Of a DNA stretch of 64,000 nt, positions 15,016 to 22,923 are shown one piece after another. How positions within the stretch are numbered: the stretch's first letter is position 1; the number at the start of each line of letters is the position of its first letter. The stretch lies in the IMG/VR virus record IMGVR_UViG_3300046314_000148, positions 48,246 to 112,245 of that record, one strand, 5' to 3'. Under the pieces are notes generated by a model. It was not told the origin of the DNA, did not search any database, and was given only the letters and a program-made list of their open reading frames with translations. A program made the position numbers and the translations under genes. This stretch comes from a virus.

Positions 15016-16944
15016 TTGTCAAGAGTATTAGTATTATCTTCAACCCCAGACCCGTTCTCAGAAAATCATGGGGGTAAGCAGCGACTAGTAAAGTTACTGA
15101 GATCGCTTTCAACCAGGCATTCCGTCACCCTATTATCCCTTAGCTGGGAAGGGCAGGAGTTTCGCAAAGAGATATCCGAAAGACTTATCCACATATCAGT
15201 TGCAGTAGAGCCAGAGGTTATTCGTGCAGCCAGGGGAAGAACGACCCTTAAGAAGCCAAACAACGACACAAGAATTGCATACTTTAAAAGATACTTCAAG
15301 AGCTATAAGGCCAAGCTAAAGGACCTAGCAGAGGTTCACGACATCATTGTTGTAGACCACTATGCAACAGCACCACTAGTTCATTCAGTCAAGACAGACA
15401 TTCCAGTTTTCTATTCCTCTCAGAACTTTGAAACAGACCTTGCTAACCAGGTTTTCCCAAAAAGATCTGAAGATATCCGCATAGTAAATGAAACTGAGAA
15501 AGATATCATAGATCGATCATCTGCCATAGGATACTGTTCCGTAGATGACTTCGAGGCAATGAGGTCTCATTTCATTATTGATAAGCCAGCATATTACATT
15601 CCAAATGGAAATGATATGGTTCCTGGCATATCTGCTGGGGCAGGTCAGAAGTCAAAGAGAATTATCTTTATTGGAAGCGGTCACCCACCAAACATTATTG
15701 CAGCAGAAAGAGTTATAGAGTTGGCAAAGATGGTTCCAGACTATGACTTCGTAATAGCTGGCTCCTGTGTCGGTGGTGTTGACCACCTACCAGCTCCAAA
15801 GAACCTTATTAAGATAAGGGAGATTAGCAATGACGAAGTAGAGGACCTATTCTCTAATGCCTTTGCCTTTATCAACCCAATGAAGTCTGGTTCTGGAACA
15901 CACCTCAAGATGATGAAGGCTCTTAGCTATGGGCTGCCCATCATTTCATCACCAGTAGGGGCTAGAGGATTCTCTCAGGCAGAGAAGGATAGCTGCATGG
16001 TTATCTCTGAAACTCCAGAGGAAATGGTAAAGGCTATAAAGCTTATTACCGATTCTGCAGTATACAACAAGATGTCTGAAAGATCGCTAGAGCTTTCAAA
16101 AGACTACGACTGGAAAAAGATCGGGGAGTCCTTTATCTCTGCGATTGAACAAACGATAGCAAACAAAAGAGAAGGCCTACCCATGATACAGGTTGAAACT
16201 AACAATGATCCAAAGAAGGAAAAGATTCTTCTATATTCGATCATTAGAAATGAAAGTAAATATATAGATTCATACCACAAGAAGCTAAACAATATTGTTA
16301 AGAACTTCCCCAACTATGAATTCTATCTATCTATCTATGAGAACGACTCTACTGATGACACTAAGCAAAAGCTTCAGGGCAAGGACTGGTCATCATTTTC
16401 TCGTGTATCTCTAATCTTAGAGGATGTTCAGACCAAGTTCTATGGCTCAGTCAAGGATGGCGATCGAGTAAAGAACCTGTCAATAGCCAGGAACAAGGCC
16501 ATAGAGGCTGGCGGATTTATCAACGATGTTGACTACGTCATGATGGTAGAGGCTGACGTAGAGTTTGACATGAACACTGTTTCCAGAATCCTCAACTTCA
16601 AGAATGTTGTGCCAGACTTCGACATCGTATCTGGAATAACCATTCGTAATAAGAGATTATATGATCAGTGGGCTACCAGAAAGAAACCAGTCTACGACGA
16701 GGGCATCTATCCAATTGATGACGACTACAAGATGAAGGCTTACGATAGGTACTACTCTACATCTAATGGTATCTGCCTGTACAGGGCCAAGCCATTCCAA
16801 GAGGGCATCCGTTATGGATGGATAAACAATGTCACCAATGAATTTGATTGTGAGATGGTTGTTGTCTGCCAAAGCTTCCATGACAACGGTTACGAGAATG
16901 TCTATATAATCCATGATGCAGAGATATATCACGAACACAAATAG
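15016..16944 (+). CDS. Two-domain glycosyltransferase (GT4-like + GT69/CAP59-like)
   Basis: The first ~380 residues form a GT-B fold: N-terminal SSTPDPFSENHGGKQRL, then IIFIGSGHPPNI and FINPMKSGSGTHLKMMKALSYGLPIISSPVGARGF, where the E/G-rich nucleotide-sugar motif is expected. Residues ~400-642 resemble the alpha-mannosyltransferase family of fungal CAP59/CMT1 (LYSIIRNESKYIDSY, YENDSTDDT, VEADVEFD). A single enzyme may add two sugars in turn. The TTG start is supported by TAGGAG 7 nt upstream; no methionine start fits the conserved N-terminus. Confidence 0.78.
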   Translation: MSRVLVLSSTPDPFSENHGGKQRLVKLLRSLSTRHSVTLLSLSWEGQEFRKEISERLIHISVAVEPEVIRAARGRTTLKKPNNDTRIAYFKRYFKSYKAKLKDLAEVHDIIVVDHYATAPLVHSVKTDIPVFYSSQNFETDLANQVFPKRSEDIRIVNETEKDIIDRSSAIGYCSVDDFEAMRSHFIIDKPAYYIPNGNDMVPGISAGAGQKSKRIIFIGSGHPPNIIAAERVIELAKMVPDYDFVIAGSCVGGVDHLPAPKNLIKIREISNDEVEDLFSNAFAFINPMKSGSGTHLKMMKALSYGLPIISSPVGARGFSQAEKDSCMVISETPEEMVKAIKLITDSAVYNKMSERSLELSKDYDWKKIGESFISAIEQTIANKREGLPMIQVETNNDPKKEKILLYSIIRNESKYIDSYHKKLNNIVKNFPNYEFYLSIYENDSTDDTKQKLQGKDWSSFSRVSLILEDVQTKFYGSVKDGDRVKNLSIARNKAIEAGGFINDVDYVMMVEADVEFDMNTVSRILNFKNVVPDFDIVSGITIRNKRLYDQWATRKKPVYDEGIYPIDDDYKMKAYDRYYSTSNGICLYRAKPFQEGIRYGWINNVTNEFDCEMVVVCQSFHDNGYENVYIIHDAEIYHEHK

Positions 16945-16947
16945 TGC

Positions 16948-16976
16948 TTGACACGTTAATCCACCGATGGTATACT
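16948..16976 (+). promoter_or_regulatory. Promoter TTGACA-N17-TATACT
   Basis: TTGACA 16948-16953 and TATACT 16971-16976 with exactly 17 nt between. It starts just after the stop of the two-domain glycosyltransferase and serves the following small gene and tRNAs. Confidence 0.8.
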
Positions 16977-16993
16977 TTATACAAGGAGAAAAT

Positions 16994-17242
16994 ATGTCTA
17001 AAGAATTTAAAGAAAAAGCACTGAAGTATGTAGAGAACTACAAGCTAAAGCGTCCATGTGTGGGCTGTAACCAGATGCTCCACTCTAGCCAACTAGATCC
17101 AGTTGATGGAACTAATGTAGATGCTATCATCAAGGGCATTACAGATAAAGAAACTTACGAGAAGTCTAAGCTAAAGATTGCCCAGCTCTTGTTTATCTGT
17201 GCAAACTGCAACAGGCTCAAGAAGTTCAAAGAGTCCAGATAG
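16994..17242 (+). CDS. Small four-cysteine (HNH-like) protein
   Basis: CVGCNQML and CANCNRLKKF give two CxxC knuckles as in HNH nucleases, but the central DH pair is missing (LDPVDG instead), so nuclease activity is doubtful. The 82-residue protein starts at the ATG after AAGGAG. It may be a degenerate HNH or zinc-binding adaptor. Confidence 0.6.
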   Translation: MSKEFKEKALKYVENYKLKRPCVGCNQMLHSSQLDPVDGTNVDAIIKGITDKETYEKSKLKIAQLLFICANCNRLKKFKESR

Positions 17243-17248
17243 CAGTAT

Positions 17249-17329
17249 CTCTTGGTGGCGGAATGGTAGACGCACTAGACTTAAAATCTGGGTCCGCAAG
17301 GAGTGTGGGTTCGAGTCCCACCTGAGAGA
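17249..17329 (+). tRNA. tRNA-Leu (TAA)
   Basis: Acceptor CTCTTGG/CTGAGAG, anticodon stem CTAGA/TCTGG, loop CTTAAAA (TAA), class II variable arm, T arm GTGGG-TTCGAGT-CCCAC, discriminator A, followed by a genome-encoded CCA (17330-17332). Confidence 0.93.
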
Positions 17330-17333
17330 CCAC

Positions 17334-17406
17334 CCCTCCATAGCTCAGTGGATAGAGCAAGAGCCTTCTAATCTCTTGGTCGTAGGTTCGATTCCTACTG
17401 GGGGGA
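17334..17406 (+). tRNA. tRNA-Arg (TCT)
   Basis: Acceptor CCCTCCA/TGGGGGG, anticodon arm AGAGC/TCTCT with a C-U mismatch at 31-39, loop CTTCTAA (TCT), T arm GTAGG-TTCGATT-CCTAC, discriminator A. It reads AGA, a codon common in this phage. Confidence 0.9.
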
Positions 17407-17427
17407 CTTATGTTAAAATAGGATACA

Positions 17428-17973
17428 ATGTCAATTCAAATTATAAAGAACTTTATCTCAGCCAAGGAAGCTGAACCAATCATCTCGTTCATAGATGACA
17501 ACCTGTCTAGATTTGTATACAACGCTGATCGTAGCAGATGGATGATGAGATTCGGTTACGATGAAGAGCTTCCTCACCAGGCGATACACAGCATTGAGCC
17601 AGCAGCAGAGATTAGAGATAATCTTATTAGTATCTTTGAGAAGACCAACAAGATGCTTGACGGCGAGACATATCTTACGTCGTGGTTTCTTTCTAAGCAA
17701 CACTCTGGTGGCAGACTTATGTCTCATAAGGATGGAGTTCCTGGCGGAATCAATGATCAGCTGGAGTATACCGCCATGCTGTATTTAAATACTTTAGATG
17801 GTAACGGAATGATCTCGTTTCCAGATGCTGGCTTCGGGGTAACTCCAGAAGTGGGGGACCTAATAATCTTTAAGTCCAAGGAAGACAGGCACGAAGTCTT
17901 CCCCATCACAGAGGATAGGTACTCGCTGCCTATGTGGTTTACAAAAAATAAAAAGTTTGAGTTTATGCAATAA
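17428..17973 (+). CDS. 2OG-Fe(II) dioxygenase (prolyl-4-hydroxylase type)
   Basis: The jelly-roll core has the iron triad H100-x-D102 (SHKDGV) and H155 (DRHEVFPI), with R164 for 2-oxoglutarate. YTAMLYLN and GDLIIF are the usual flanking strands. Length (181 residues) fits phage P4H-like hydroxylases. Such enzymes hydroxylate proline, lysine or nucleobases; the substrate is not evident. It follows tRNA-Arg directly. Confidence 0.85.
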   Translation: MSIQIIKNFISAKEAEPIISFIDDNLSRFVYNADRSRWMMRFGYDEELPHQAIHSIEPAAEIRDNLISIFEKTNKMLDGETYLTSWFLSKQHSGGRLMSHKDGVPGGINDQLEYTAMLYLNTLDGNGMISFPDAGFGVTPEVGDLIIFKSKEDRHEVFPITEDRYSLPMWFTKNKKFEFMQ

Positions 17974-17977
17974 TTGC

Positions 17978-18006
17978 TTGCCTATTCATTCTTTTTCTGA
18001 TATACT
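17978..18006 (+). promoter_or_regulatory. Promoter TTGCCT-N17-TATACT (leaderless)
   Basis: The -35-like TTGCCT (17978-17983) lies 17 nt before TATACT (18001-18006), which is 6 nt before the ATG at 18013. Confidence 0.7.
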
Positions 18007-18012
18007 AGATAA

Positions 18013-18198
18013 ATGATTAATTGTTCAGTATGTAATAACGAGCTGGTAAAGGTAGTTTATGGCTACCCTACACCCACTATGATCCAGAGAGCAAGGAATG
18101 AGGAGATTGCTCTCGGGGGACTGGACAATCAAGGGTATTCACACTACTGCTATACCTGTAATGAAACCGTTCCGCCAACCATTTGGCCAACAGACTAA
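18013..18198 (+). CDS. Zinc-ribbon-like small protein
   Basis: Two CxxC knuckles (CSVC near residue 4 and CYTC near residue 46) in 61 residues predict one zinc site. The middle region GYPTPTMIQRARNEEIALGG is conserved-looking. It resembles short actinobacterial and phage zinc proteins of unknown role. Confidence 0.65.
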   Translation: MINCSVCNNELVKVVYGYPTPTMIQRARNEEIALGGLDNQGYSHYCYTCNETVPPTIWPTD

Positions 18199-18208
18199 CA
18201 CATACCCA

Positions 18209-18237
18209 TTGACAAAACTCCTCGATCGGAGTATACT
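18209..18237 (+). promoter_or_regulatory. Promoter TTGACA-N17-TATACT (leaderless)
   Basis: TTGACA 18209-18214, 17-nt spacer, TATACT 18232-18237, then 6 nt to the ATG at 18244. Confidence 0.85.
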
Positions 18238-18243
18238 TATATT

Positions 18244-18447
18244 ATGACTAAAAGATATACATATGGCTGCAGCTGTGGCTTTTCAACTAAGAGCTATGCT
18301 GCAATTAACGAACACTTTAAGAATAGCCTAGATAGCCATGGCCCAAAGAAAACATCTACTGGTGCGTTTCTACATGTCCCAGATTCTATTGTGAGTAGAC
18401 AGACATTCATGGAGCACTTCTTTAACTATGTTGTGGGCAAGAATTAA
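18244..18447 (+). CDS. Hypothetical small protein with C2H-type start
   Basis: The N-terminus has YGCSCGFSTKSYAAINEHFKNSLDSHG, which looks like a C2H2-like finger (two Cys, then two His about 12 and 20 residues on). The rest is a short alpha/beta region. It overlaps the next gene (TAATGA). Confidence 0.55.
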   Translation: MTKRYTYGCSCGFSTKSYAAINEHFKNSLDSHGPKKTSTGAFLHVPDSIVSRQTFMEHFFNYVVGKN

Positions 18448-18680
18448 TGATATCAAACAAGAAGAATTTAGAGCTGGTTCAGAAGGCATATGACATGGGT
18501 TATGCCCATGGCCTTGCTGACGGCAAAGATGAGAAGCATATGGAGATTATTCGTATGCTTACTGTCAAGCTGGATGGCACTGACTGGCTACAAGAAGATC
18601 CGTTGCATATCCGTGACATCGTTCCGCTTGTCGAAGGACAGGCCAAGAAGCCTGCTCCAAGCGAAAATGTCTGGGGATAG
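18447..18680 (+). CDS. Hypothetical helical protein
   Basis: The N-terminal 30 residues (AYDMGYAHGLADGKDEKHMEII) resemble the repeated GYxxGxxDG helix found in many small actinophage proteins. The 77-residue C-terminus is Pro-rich. Function unknown. Confidence 0.55.
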   Translation: MISNKKNLELVQKAYDMGYAHGLADGKDEKHMEIIRMLTVKLDGTDWLQEDPLHIRDIVPLVEGQAKKPAPSENVWG

Positions 18681-18682
18681 AC

Positions 18683-18711
18683 TTGACATGTGGGCTACTA
18701 GCCTATATAAT
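18683..18711 (+). promoter_or_regulatory. Promoter TTGACA-N17-TATAAT (leaderless)
   Basis: TTGACA 18683-18688, TATAAT 18706-18711, 17-nt spacer. The ATG at 18718 is 6 nt downstream. Confidence 0.85.
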
Positions 18712-18717
18712 TAATAC

Positions 18718-18969
18718 ATGCAGTTACTTAAAAGAAATAAGCCAACCACCTTGGCATGCACAGGCAACCCAGACCATGAGATGGAATGGGATAGCGATGA
18801 GCCACTATTCCTAGTGCAGTATGACGATAAGATAGTTAAACAGCTAGAGCAGTTTGGCTATCGTATGCACCCACTAGTGCCAGAAATCATTGTGTGGAGC
18901 AAGTCCCTAGACTTCGAGACTACCTATGTTGCACGTAAAGAAGATTTTGACTATATGGAGATGTTCTAA
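18718..18969 (+). CDS. Hypothetical protein
   Basis: The 83-residue protein is leaderless by promoter position. It contains a C...H pattern (TLACTGNPDHEMEW) that could start a zinc site and an acidic end (DFDYMEMF). It overlaps the methyltransferase start by 1 nt. Confidence 0.55.
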   Translation: MQLLKRNKPTTLACTGNPDHEMEWDSDEPLFLVQYDDKIVKQLEQFGYRMHPLVPEIIVWSKSLDFETTYVARKEDFDYMEMF

Positions 18970-19694
18970 TGCCATCATTACAAGAAAACCTTGACACATG
19001 GAGTGACCCATCTGTTTGGCTAGACCACGATCTTGGGGAAGCCTGGTCTAAGGAATTTGGCGGTACCGATATTTTATGGTACTCATACATATACCCTAGA
19101 ATCTATAGCATGCTAAACGGTGCAGACCTGCTAGAGATTGCTCCTGGCCGAGGCAGGATAACAAAGTACTTATTGCAAAGCTGTAAGTCCTATGTAGGAT
19201 ATGACCTATCACCATACTGCATTGAGTATCTCAAGTCTGCCTATGATGAAGAGTTCTTCCTTAATGATGGCAAGAACTTTGCAAATACGGCAGATGATTC
19301 TATAGACTTTATCTTTTCCTGGGACTCACTGGTACATGCAGATGAGCCTGTCCTATTTGATTATGCAAAAGAATCACTGCGAGTACTTAGAGACAATGGC
19401 GTAGCCTTCATCCACCACTCGAACAATGACTCCATCAACTATGCAGGCAATCCTCACTGGAGGGGACATCTGAAGGCAAATAGCCTTAAGAAGCATGTCG
19501 AGGAGCTGGGTGGTCACGTAATTCTGCAGGAGTTTATTACTTGGGATGATGATCTTAGGGAGTATTCAGACTGTATTACTCTGTTTTCTAAGCACGGCAA
19601 TGATAAGTTTGTTGGGCTAAACAACAACCTATTCTCAGTCATACGTTCCGAGAATAAAAGAATTCTACAATCCTATCAGAAAGAGGAATACTAA
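18969..19694 (+). CDS. Class I SAM-dependent methyltransferase
   Basis: LLEIAPGRGRITKYL (54-68; motif I), YVGYDLSPYCIEYL (motif II) and SIDFIFSWDSLVHAD (motif IV) with LRVLRDNGVAFIHHS define a Rossmann methyltransferase. The methylated group cannot be told; small-molecule or sugar methyltransferases are closest in style. It is in an operon of short hypothetical genes. Confidence 0.8.
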   Translation: MPSLQENLDTWSDPSVWLDHDLGEAWSKEFGGTDILWYSYIYPRIYSMLNGADLLEIAPGRGRITKYLLQSCKSYVGYDLSPYCIEYLKSAYDEEFFLNDGKNFANTADDSIDFIFSWDSLVHADEPVLFDYAKESLRVLRDNGVAFIHHSNNDSINYAGNPHWRGHLKANSLKKHVEELGGHVILQEFITWDDDLREYSDCITLFSKHGNDKFVGLNNNLFSVIRSENKRILQSYQKEEY

Positions 19695-19915
19695 TGGCTG
19701 GATTTGACTTAAACATGAAGCTAAGCGACTTTGAAAAGCTTGGGGAGTCTGGTTACAACAAGGGCTTTGTCGAAGCCCTGACTATTGTAATTAAGATATT
19801 GAATGATAGGATCTGCTTTGACTTTAAGGCAGATAGTGCATGTGAGCATGCTGTATGTCATCAGAACTTTGAGCTGGCAGAAGGCCTAGAGACGGTCAAG
19901 AGGAGTAAGCAATAG
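19694..19915 (+). CDS. Hypothetical protein
   Basis: The 73-residue protein contains GYNKGFVEALTIVIKILNDRI, again the GYxxG-type helix, and three Cys in its C-terminal half. Starts at TAATG with the methyltransferase and overlaps the next GTG by 1 nt. Confidence 0.55.
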   Translation: MAGFDLNMKLSDFEKLGESGYNKGFVEALTIVIKILNDRICFDFKADSACEHAVCHQNFELAEGLETVKRSKQ

Positions 19916-20022
19916 TGACAAAAAGATTTGGCTGGTGTATCACTGGCCATCACAGCGAATGTGCGGTAGTCACATCGGATAACTGGCAGTGCGACTGCCC
20001 ATGCCACGGGAAGATAAAATGA
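19915..20022 (+). CDS. 35-residue Cys/His-rich peptide
   Basis: A GTG start overlaps the previous TAG. The peptide has GWCITGHHSEC and WQCDCPCHGK: four Cys and three His in a pattern suited to zinc binding, ending ATGA into the next gene. Such peptides recur in actinophages. Function unknown. Confidence 0.55.
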   Translation: MTKRFGWCITGHHSECAVVTSDNWQCDCPCHGKIK

Positions 20023-20207
20023 TTAGTACATTCTTTGGTCCAGACTGGATCTGGATTGATATATATTTTGCAGGAATTATTGAGTTCATGCTAATCATAG
20101 GTATCCTGTATTCAGCATCTTATTTATTTAGTTGGATATCTGACTTTAACGGAGCAATGAGAGTCTATCGTCAGATGAAAGAATCTAGTAAGGGTGGGGT
20201 AAAATGA
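20019..20207 (+). CDS. Small membrane protein
   Basis: The ATG at 20019 overlaps the previous TGA. The 62-residue protein has one clear helix (about 11-33, IYFAGIIEFMLIIGILYSASYLF) and an amphipathic C-terminus. No family is recognised. Confidence 0.6.
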   Translation: MISTFFGPDWIWIDIYFAGIIEFMLIIGILYSASYLFSWISDFNGAMRVYRQMKESSKGGVK

Positions 20208-20296
20208 TGCCAACCTGGATTGAAATTATGCTAACGGTCAACGGCATTGTCTGGATCTTTATCTGGATTTATCGGATTATTAATGGAGAAATGTAA
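20204..20296 (+). CDS. 30-residue single-span membrane peptide
   Basis: The start overlaps the previous stop (ATGATG). Almost the whole peptide is one hydrophobic helix rich in Trp and Ile (IVWIFIWIYRII). It ends directly before the next ATG (TAAATG). Confidence 0.5.
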   Translation: MMPTWIEIMLTVNGIVWIFIWIYRIINGEM

Positions 20297-20719
20297 ATGA
20301 GCCTATACTATGTAAAACAAGATGACACCATCTGGGGATGTGGAGATCCAGATTGCTGTGGCGAATACTTTGAAAATATTACCGAGTCCTTCGTAAAGTG
20401 TGAAGACAATATTCCAGAACAGGATATGACTGCTGATCACTTACATGTATGTAATGCTGGGGGGCCTGTTCTTAAATGGCGTAAGGCTAAGAAGAAGGAA
20501 GTCCAGGCATACGAAGATGGTAAGACTCAGGGATTCCAGGAAGGGTCTGACTGGGGTATTGAATGGCAAAAGAACAAGGCTGATGATGAAGCCATGAGAC
20601 TATTTAGACCAGTAGAGGACCAAACCCTAAGACAGCTTATCAAGATGGGCTATGTTGTTACTCTTGATGGTGAGGCGATTGGAAGACCTATAAGCGTACA
20701 TCGATACGAGGAAGTGTAA
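20297..20719 (+). CDS. Cys-rich hypothetical protein
   Basis: The N-terminal half has WGCGDPDCCGEYFENI and HVCNAGG, which may bind metal. The middle has YEDGKTQGFQEGSDWGIEWQ, related to the GYxxG helix motif, and the C-terminal 35 residues are a predicted alpha/beta unit. No known family. Confidence 0.6.
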   Translation: MSLYYVKQDDTIWGCGDPDCCGEYFENITESFVKCEDNIPEQDMTADHLHVCNAGGPVLKWRKAKKKEVQAYEDGKTQGFQEGSDWGIEWQKNKADDEAMRLFRPVEDQTLRQLIKMGYVVTLDGEAIGRPISVHRYEEV

Positions 20720-20886
20720 TGACCGAACTAACCTATGAGAATTTAATGAAGGCACTAAAAGATGCTACTGATGACATATTAAAGAAGCAGCCACTTCAGG
20801 GTCCTATCTATAATGAACAACAAAAAGAATTACTAAAAAAGCACGGTATCGATCCAACTTTTACAATTATTGATGAGGTAAAATAA
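20719..20886 (+). CDS. Small hypothetical protein (55 aa)
   Basis: It starts at TAATG and ends at TAATG with its neighbours, so coupling is tight. The product has a helical N-terminal half (LTYENLMKALKDATDDIL) and a QKELLKKHGI segment. Function unknown. Confidence 0.55.
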   Translation: MTELTYENLMKALKDATDDILKKQPLQGPIYNEQQKELLKKHGIDPTFTIIDEVK

Positions 20887-21143
20887 TGAAGAATCAAATA
20901 TCTATTAGGACTGTAAACCACATAAATGAATTTGAATTGACTTTTACTAAAATAAAAAGACTAGATTTAGAATATATTCTATGCGTTAATGGCGAAGAGA
21001 TTACCATATCTAAGGATATGGCTTTTGGTATAGCTACGGCACTTGATGAGTACAAGCAAGAAGTTTGTAATGAATTTGAAGACAAGAGATTCCCATACAC
21101 TTTTCACAAAACTTTTGGGGAACACAAAGGAACAGACAAATGA
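20886..21143 (+). CDS. Hypothetical protein
   Basis: The 85-residue alpha/beta protein has an N-terminal strand-rich half and C-terminal acidic helix. Overlaps the next gene by 4 nt (ATGA). Unrecognised. Confidence 0.55.
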   Translation: MKNQISIRTVNHINEFELTFTKIKRLDLEYILCVNGEEITISKDMAFGIATALDEYKQEVCNEFEDKRFPYTFHKTFGEHKGTDK

Positions 21144-21307
21144 AACTAGATAACTATACAATTAGCAAGGTCAAAGATCGAATTAGTGAGTTTCTTTTTA
21201 TCAAGTGGCTTGAGGGTGCACTATGGGATAGCAATCATCCAGAGATTAAAGAGTTATATGAGAACTACCACAACATCATGATTAAGCAGGTAGAGATAAT
21301 TGATTAA
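21140..21307 (+). CDS. Small hypothetical protein (55 aa)
   Basis: ATGA-coupled to the previous gene. The product is helical and acidic (FIKWLEGALWDSNHPEIKELYENYH) and ends the operon before a new promoter. Function unknown. Confidence 0.55.
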   Translation: MKLDNYTISKVKDRISEFLFIKWLEGALWDSNHPEIKELYENYHNIMIKQVEIID

Positions 21308-21312
21308 CACTA

Positions 21313-21341
21313 TTGACAATTAGCGGTATTGAGAGTAGAAT
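21313..21341 (+). promoter_or_regulatory. Promoter TTGACA-N17-TAGAAT (leaderless)
   Basis: TTGACA 21313-21318, TAGAAT 21336-21341 with 17 nt between, 6 nt to the ATG at 21348. Confidence 0.75.
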
Positions 21342-21347
21342 ATACTT

Positions 21348-21758
21348 ATGAATACAGGAGAAAAACTAATATCACGAATGCCAAAAGGATGGTTTCCGTC
21401 TATTGACTGCAGCTCTGGATGGGATCGTATCCTAGATGAAGTAGAAGAACGACTAAACTATCTAGATCCAAACTATGAAGTACACCAAGTAAAAGAAAAG
21501 TTTGGGACTCTACGCTTTTATTACACACCCACTATTGGTGGCGTAGTCCAGGATATCATGGATGATGTTGTTCGTATGGCTGAAGCCTTGTCTGGAAAAA
21601 CATGTGAGCTTTGTGGAAATTCTAGCGGTAGAGCTAATGCTACGACTAAGTTTGATGATACTGTAGATACCAAGAATCGTAATGGATGGTATAAGACACT
21701 ATGCAATACCTGTGCAGGTGAGAATGGCTATCCATTGACTAAGGATGAAGATGATTAA
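21348..21758 (+). CDS. Phage-conserved protein with QVKEKFGTLRFYY motif and zinc knuckles
   Basis: The block DRILDEVEERLNYLDPNY then QVKEKFGTLRFYY recurs in phage and prophage proteins of unknown function. The C-terminal half has CELCG and CNTCAG pairs for one zinc ion. 136 residues. A nucleic-acid-related role is likely but not shown. Confidence 0.65.
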   Translation: MNTGEKLISRMPKGWFPSIDCSSGWDRILDEVEERLNYLDPNYEVHQVKEKFGTLRFYYTPTIGGVVQDIMDDVVRMAEALSGKTCELCGNSSGRANATTKFDDTVDTKNRNGWYKTLCNTCAGENGYPLTKDEDD

Positions 21759-21894
21759 GTATAAACATACTATTAACAGGATAGATCCTGCTAAGCTTTT
21801 TGGCATTGTTATTGAGAGACACTATAAATATAAAAGTGTTATAGTTTTCTTTGGACACCATACCTTTGATTTTTGGACAGGATATCGTAAGTGA
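21745..21894 (+). CDS. Small basic hypothetical protein (49 aa)
   Basis: It overlaps the previous gene by 14 nt and the next GTG by 4 nt. The product is basic and aromatic (LFGIVIERHYKYKSVIVFFGHHTFDFW). It is too short for classification. Confidence 0.45.
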   Translation: MKMIKYKHTINRIDPAKLFGIVIERHYKYKSVIVFFGHHTFDFWTGYRK

Positions 21895-22085
21895 GCAAGA
21901 TCAACGACTTTGAAAAATTACCTGAGCCTAGGGGTTCACACTTTGCAGCATTTGATGAGTTAGTTACGATGGAGCCACAAATTTTCAAGGTATCTCCAGA
22001 AGAGTATGCCCACTTAGAAAAACTTCTAGCTGAACCACCAAAGGTAAATGAAAGACTAAAAAGATTATTAATGGGCAAAGAGTAA
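21891..22085 (+). CDS. Hypothetical protein (64 aa)
   Basis: A GTG start overlaps the previous TGA. The last third (SPEEYAHLEKLLAEPPKVNERLKRLL) resembles the DUF1778-like antitoxin C-terminal tail (EEYxxLxxLLxxPPxxNxxLxxLL). That places it near ribbon-helix-helix antitoxin families, but the DNA-binding part is not evident and no toxin partner is seen. Confidence 0.5.
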   Translation: MSKINDFEKLPEPRGSHFAAFDELVTMEPQIFKVSPEEYAHLEKLLAEPPKVNERLKRLLMGKE

Positions 22086-22276
22086 TGATTGAGATTCCAG
22101 TTGTTGGGCTTGTAACCGTCCTGGGCATCTTCATTTTTGTGGCTATCTCTATGTGGGTTATCTATGTAAGTGGAGAACTAAAAGATCGTGGAGCCTTGGC
22201 AGACCGCAACACCGAGAAGATTAGCCAGGAACTTAGAGACATCAAGAAGCGTCTACACGCCCTGGAGAAGAAATGA
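22085..22276 (+). CDS. Small membrane-anchored coiled-coil protein
   Basis: N-terminal transmembrane helix (about 7-28, GLVTVLGIFIFVAISMWVIYV) and a charged coiled coil (EKISQELRDIKKRLHALEKK). Overlaps both neighbours. Unknown function. Confidence 0.6.
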   Translation: MIEIPVVGLVTVLGIFIFVAISMWVIYVSGELKDRGALADRNTEKISQELRDIKKRLHALEKK

Positions 22277-22632
22277 CACCACTAGAACAAGAGATATGTA
22301 AACTAAACCAGATTTGGTGCAACTATGTAAACCTTGATCATTCTAAGACTAAGGATAGATTGTGGTATGTCACTCAGCAATTCAGCTATGGGGAGATGTA
22401 TTACCAGGCAAGTCACTGGGGTTACATTGCCAACGACTTCGAGGGTACCAAGTGTACAACCCTAGAAGAGGCACAAGAAGAGCTAAGAGACACACTACTA
22501 CTAGAAATACACAAGCATAAGCAATATGCTATTCGTAACATAGAATCCTATAAGGAAGATGAATTGAATATGTATGAGATAGATGAGTATCGCAGGTGGC
22601 TACAGGTGCTGAATGGAGAAGACAATGGATGA
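22273..22632 (+). CDS. Hypothetical protein
   Basis: The 119-residue protein shows NQIWCNYVNLDHSKTKDRLWYVTQQFSYG, a beta-like start, then a long acidic helix. ATGA-coupled to the preceding membrane protein. No family is recognised. Confidence 0.6.
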   Translation: MTPLEQEICKLNQIWCNYVNLDHSKTKDRLWYVTQQFSYGEMYYQASHWGYIANDFEGTKCTTLEEAQEELRDTLLLEIHKHKQYAIRNIESYKEDELNMYEIDEYRRWLQVLNGEDNG

Positions 22633-22870
22633 ATTAGACTACTCAGATCAAGTAACCATTATCATTACCAAGGTAAAGTATGATGGAAAGCCTAGTCACT
22701 GGGACTTGACTGTAGAAAAGTCTGGAGAGTCTGAAGAGCTTGGTGGTGGCACTGCTCCAACTTTTGCTGGTATCTACGACATGGCCTACAGTATCATTGC
22801 AGGTGGAGACAAGCACAGTAACTACGAATATAACGATTGGGTTTTCCTCGACGCAAATAAAATAGATTAA
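22625..22870 (+). CDS. Hypothetical protein
   Basis: The ATG at 22625 is preceded by GGAGAAG and preferred to the ATG at 22613. The 81-residue product is a beta-rich acidic protein (QVTIIITKVKYDGKPSHWDLTV). No family is recognised. Confidence 0.55.
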   Translation: MDELDYSDQVTIIITKVKYDGKPSHWDLTVEKSGESEELGGGTAPTFAGIYDMAYSIIAGGDKHSNYEYNDWVFLDANKID

Positions 22871-22923
22871 GTTTGGGCGTAAAAGCTCGGCGGTAAATAA
22901 GAGGCCCATCCAAGACTAACGTC

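Noticed and set aside
17178-17474. Plus-strand ORF of 98 codons
   Set aside because: It overlaps the end of a real gene and two tRNA genes.
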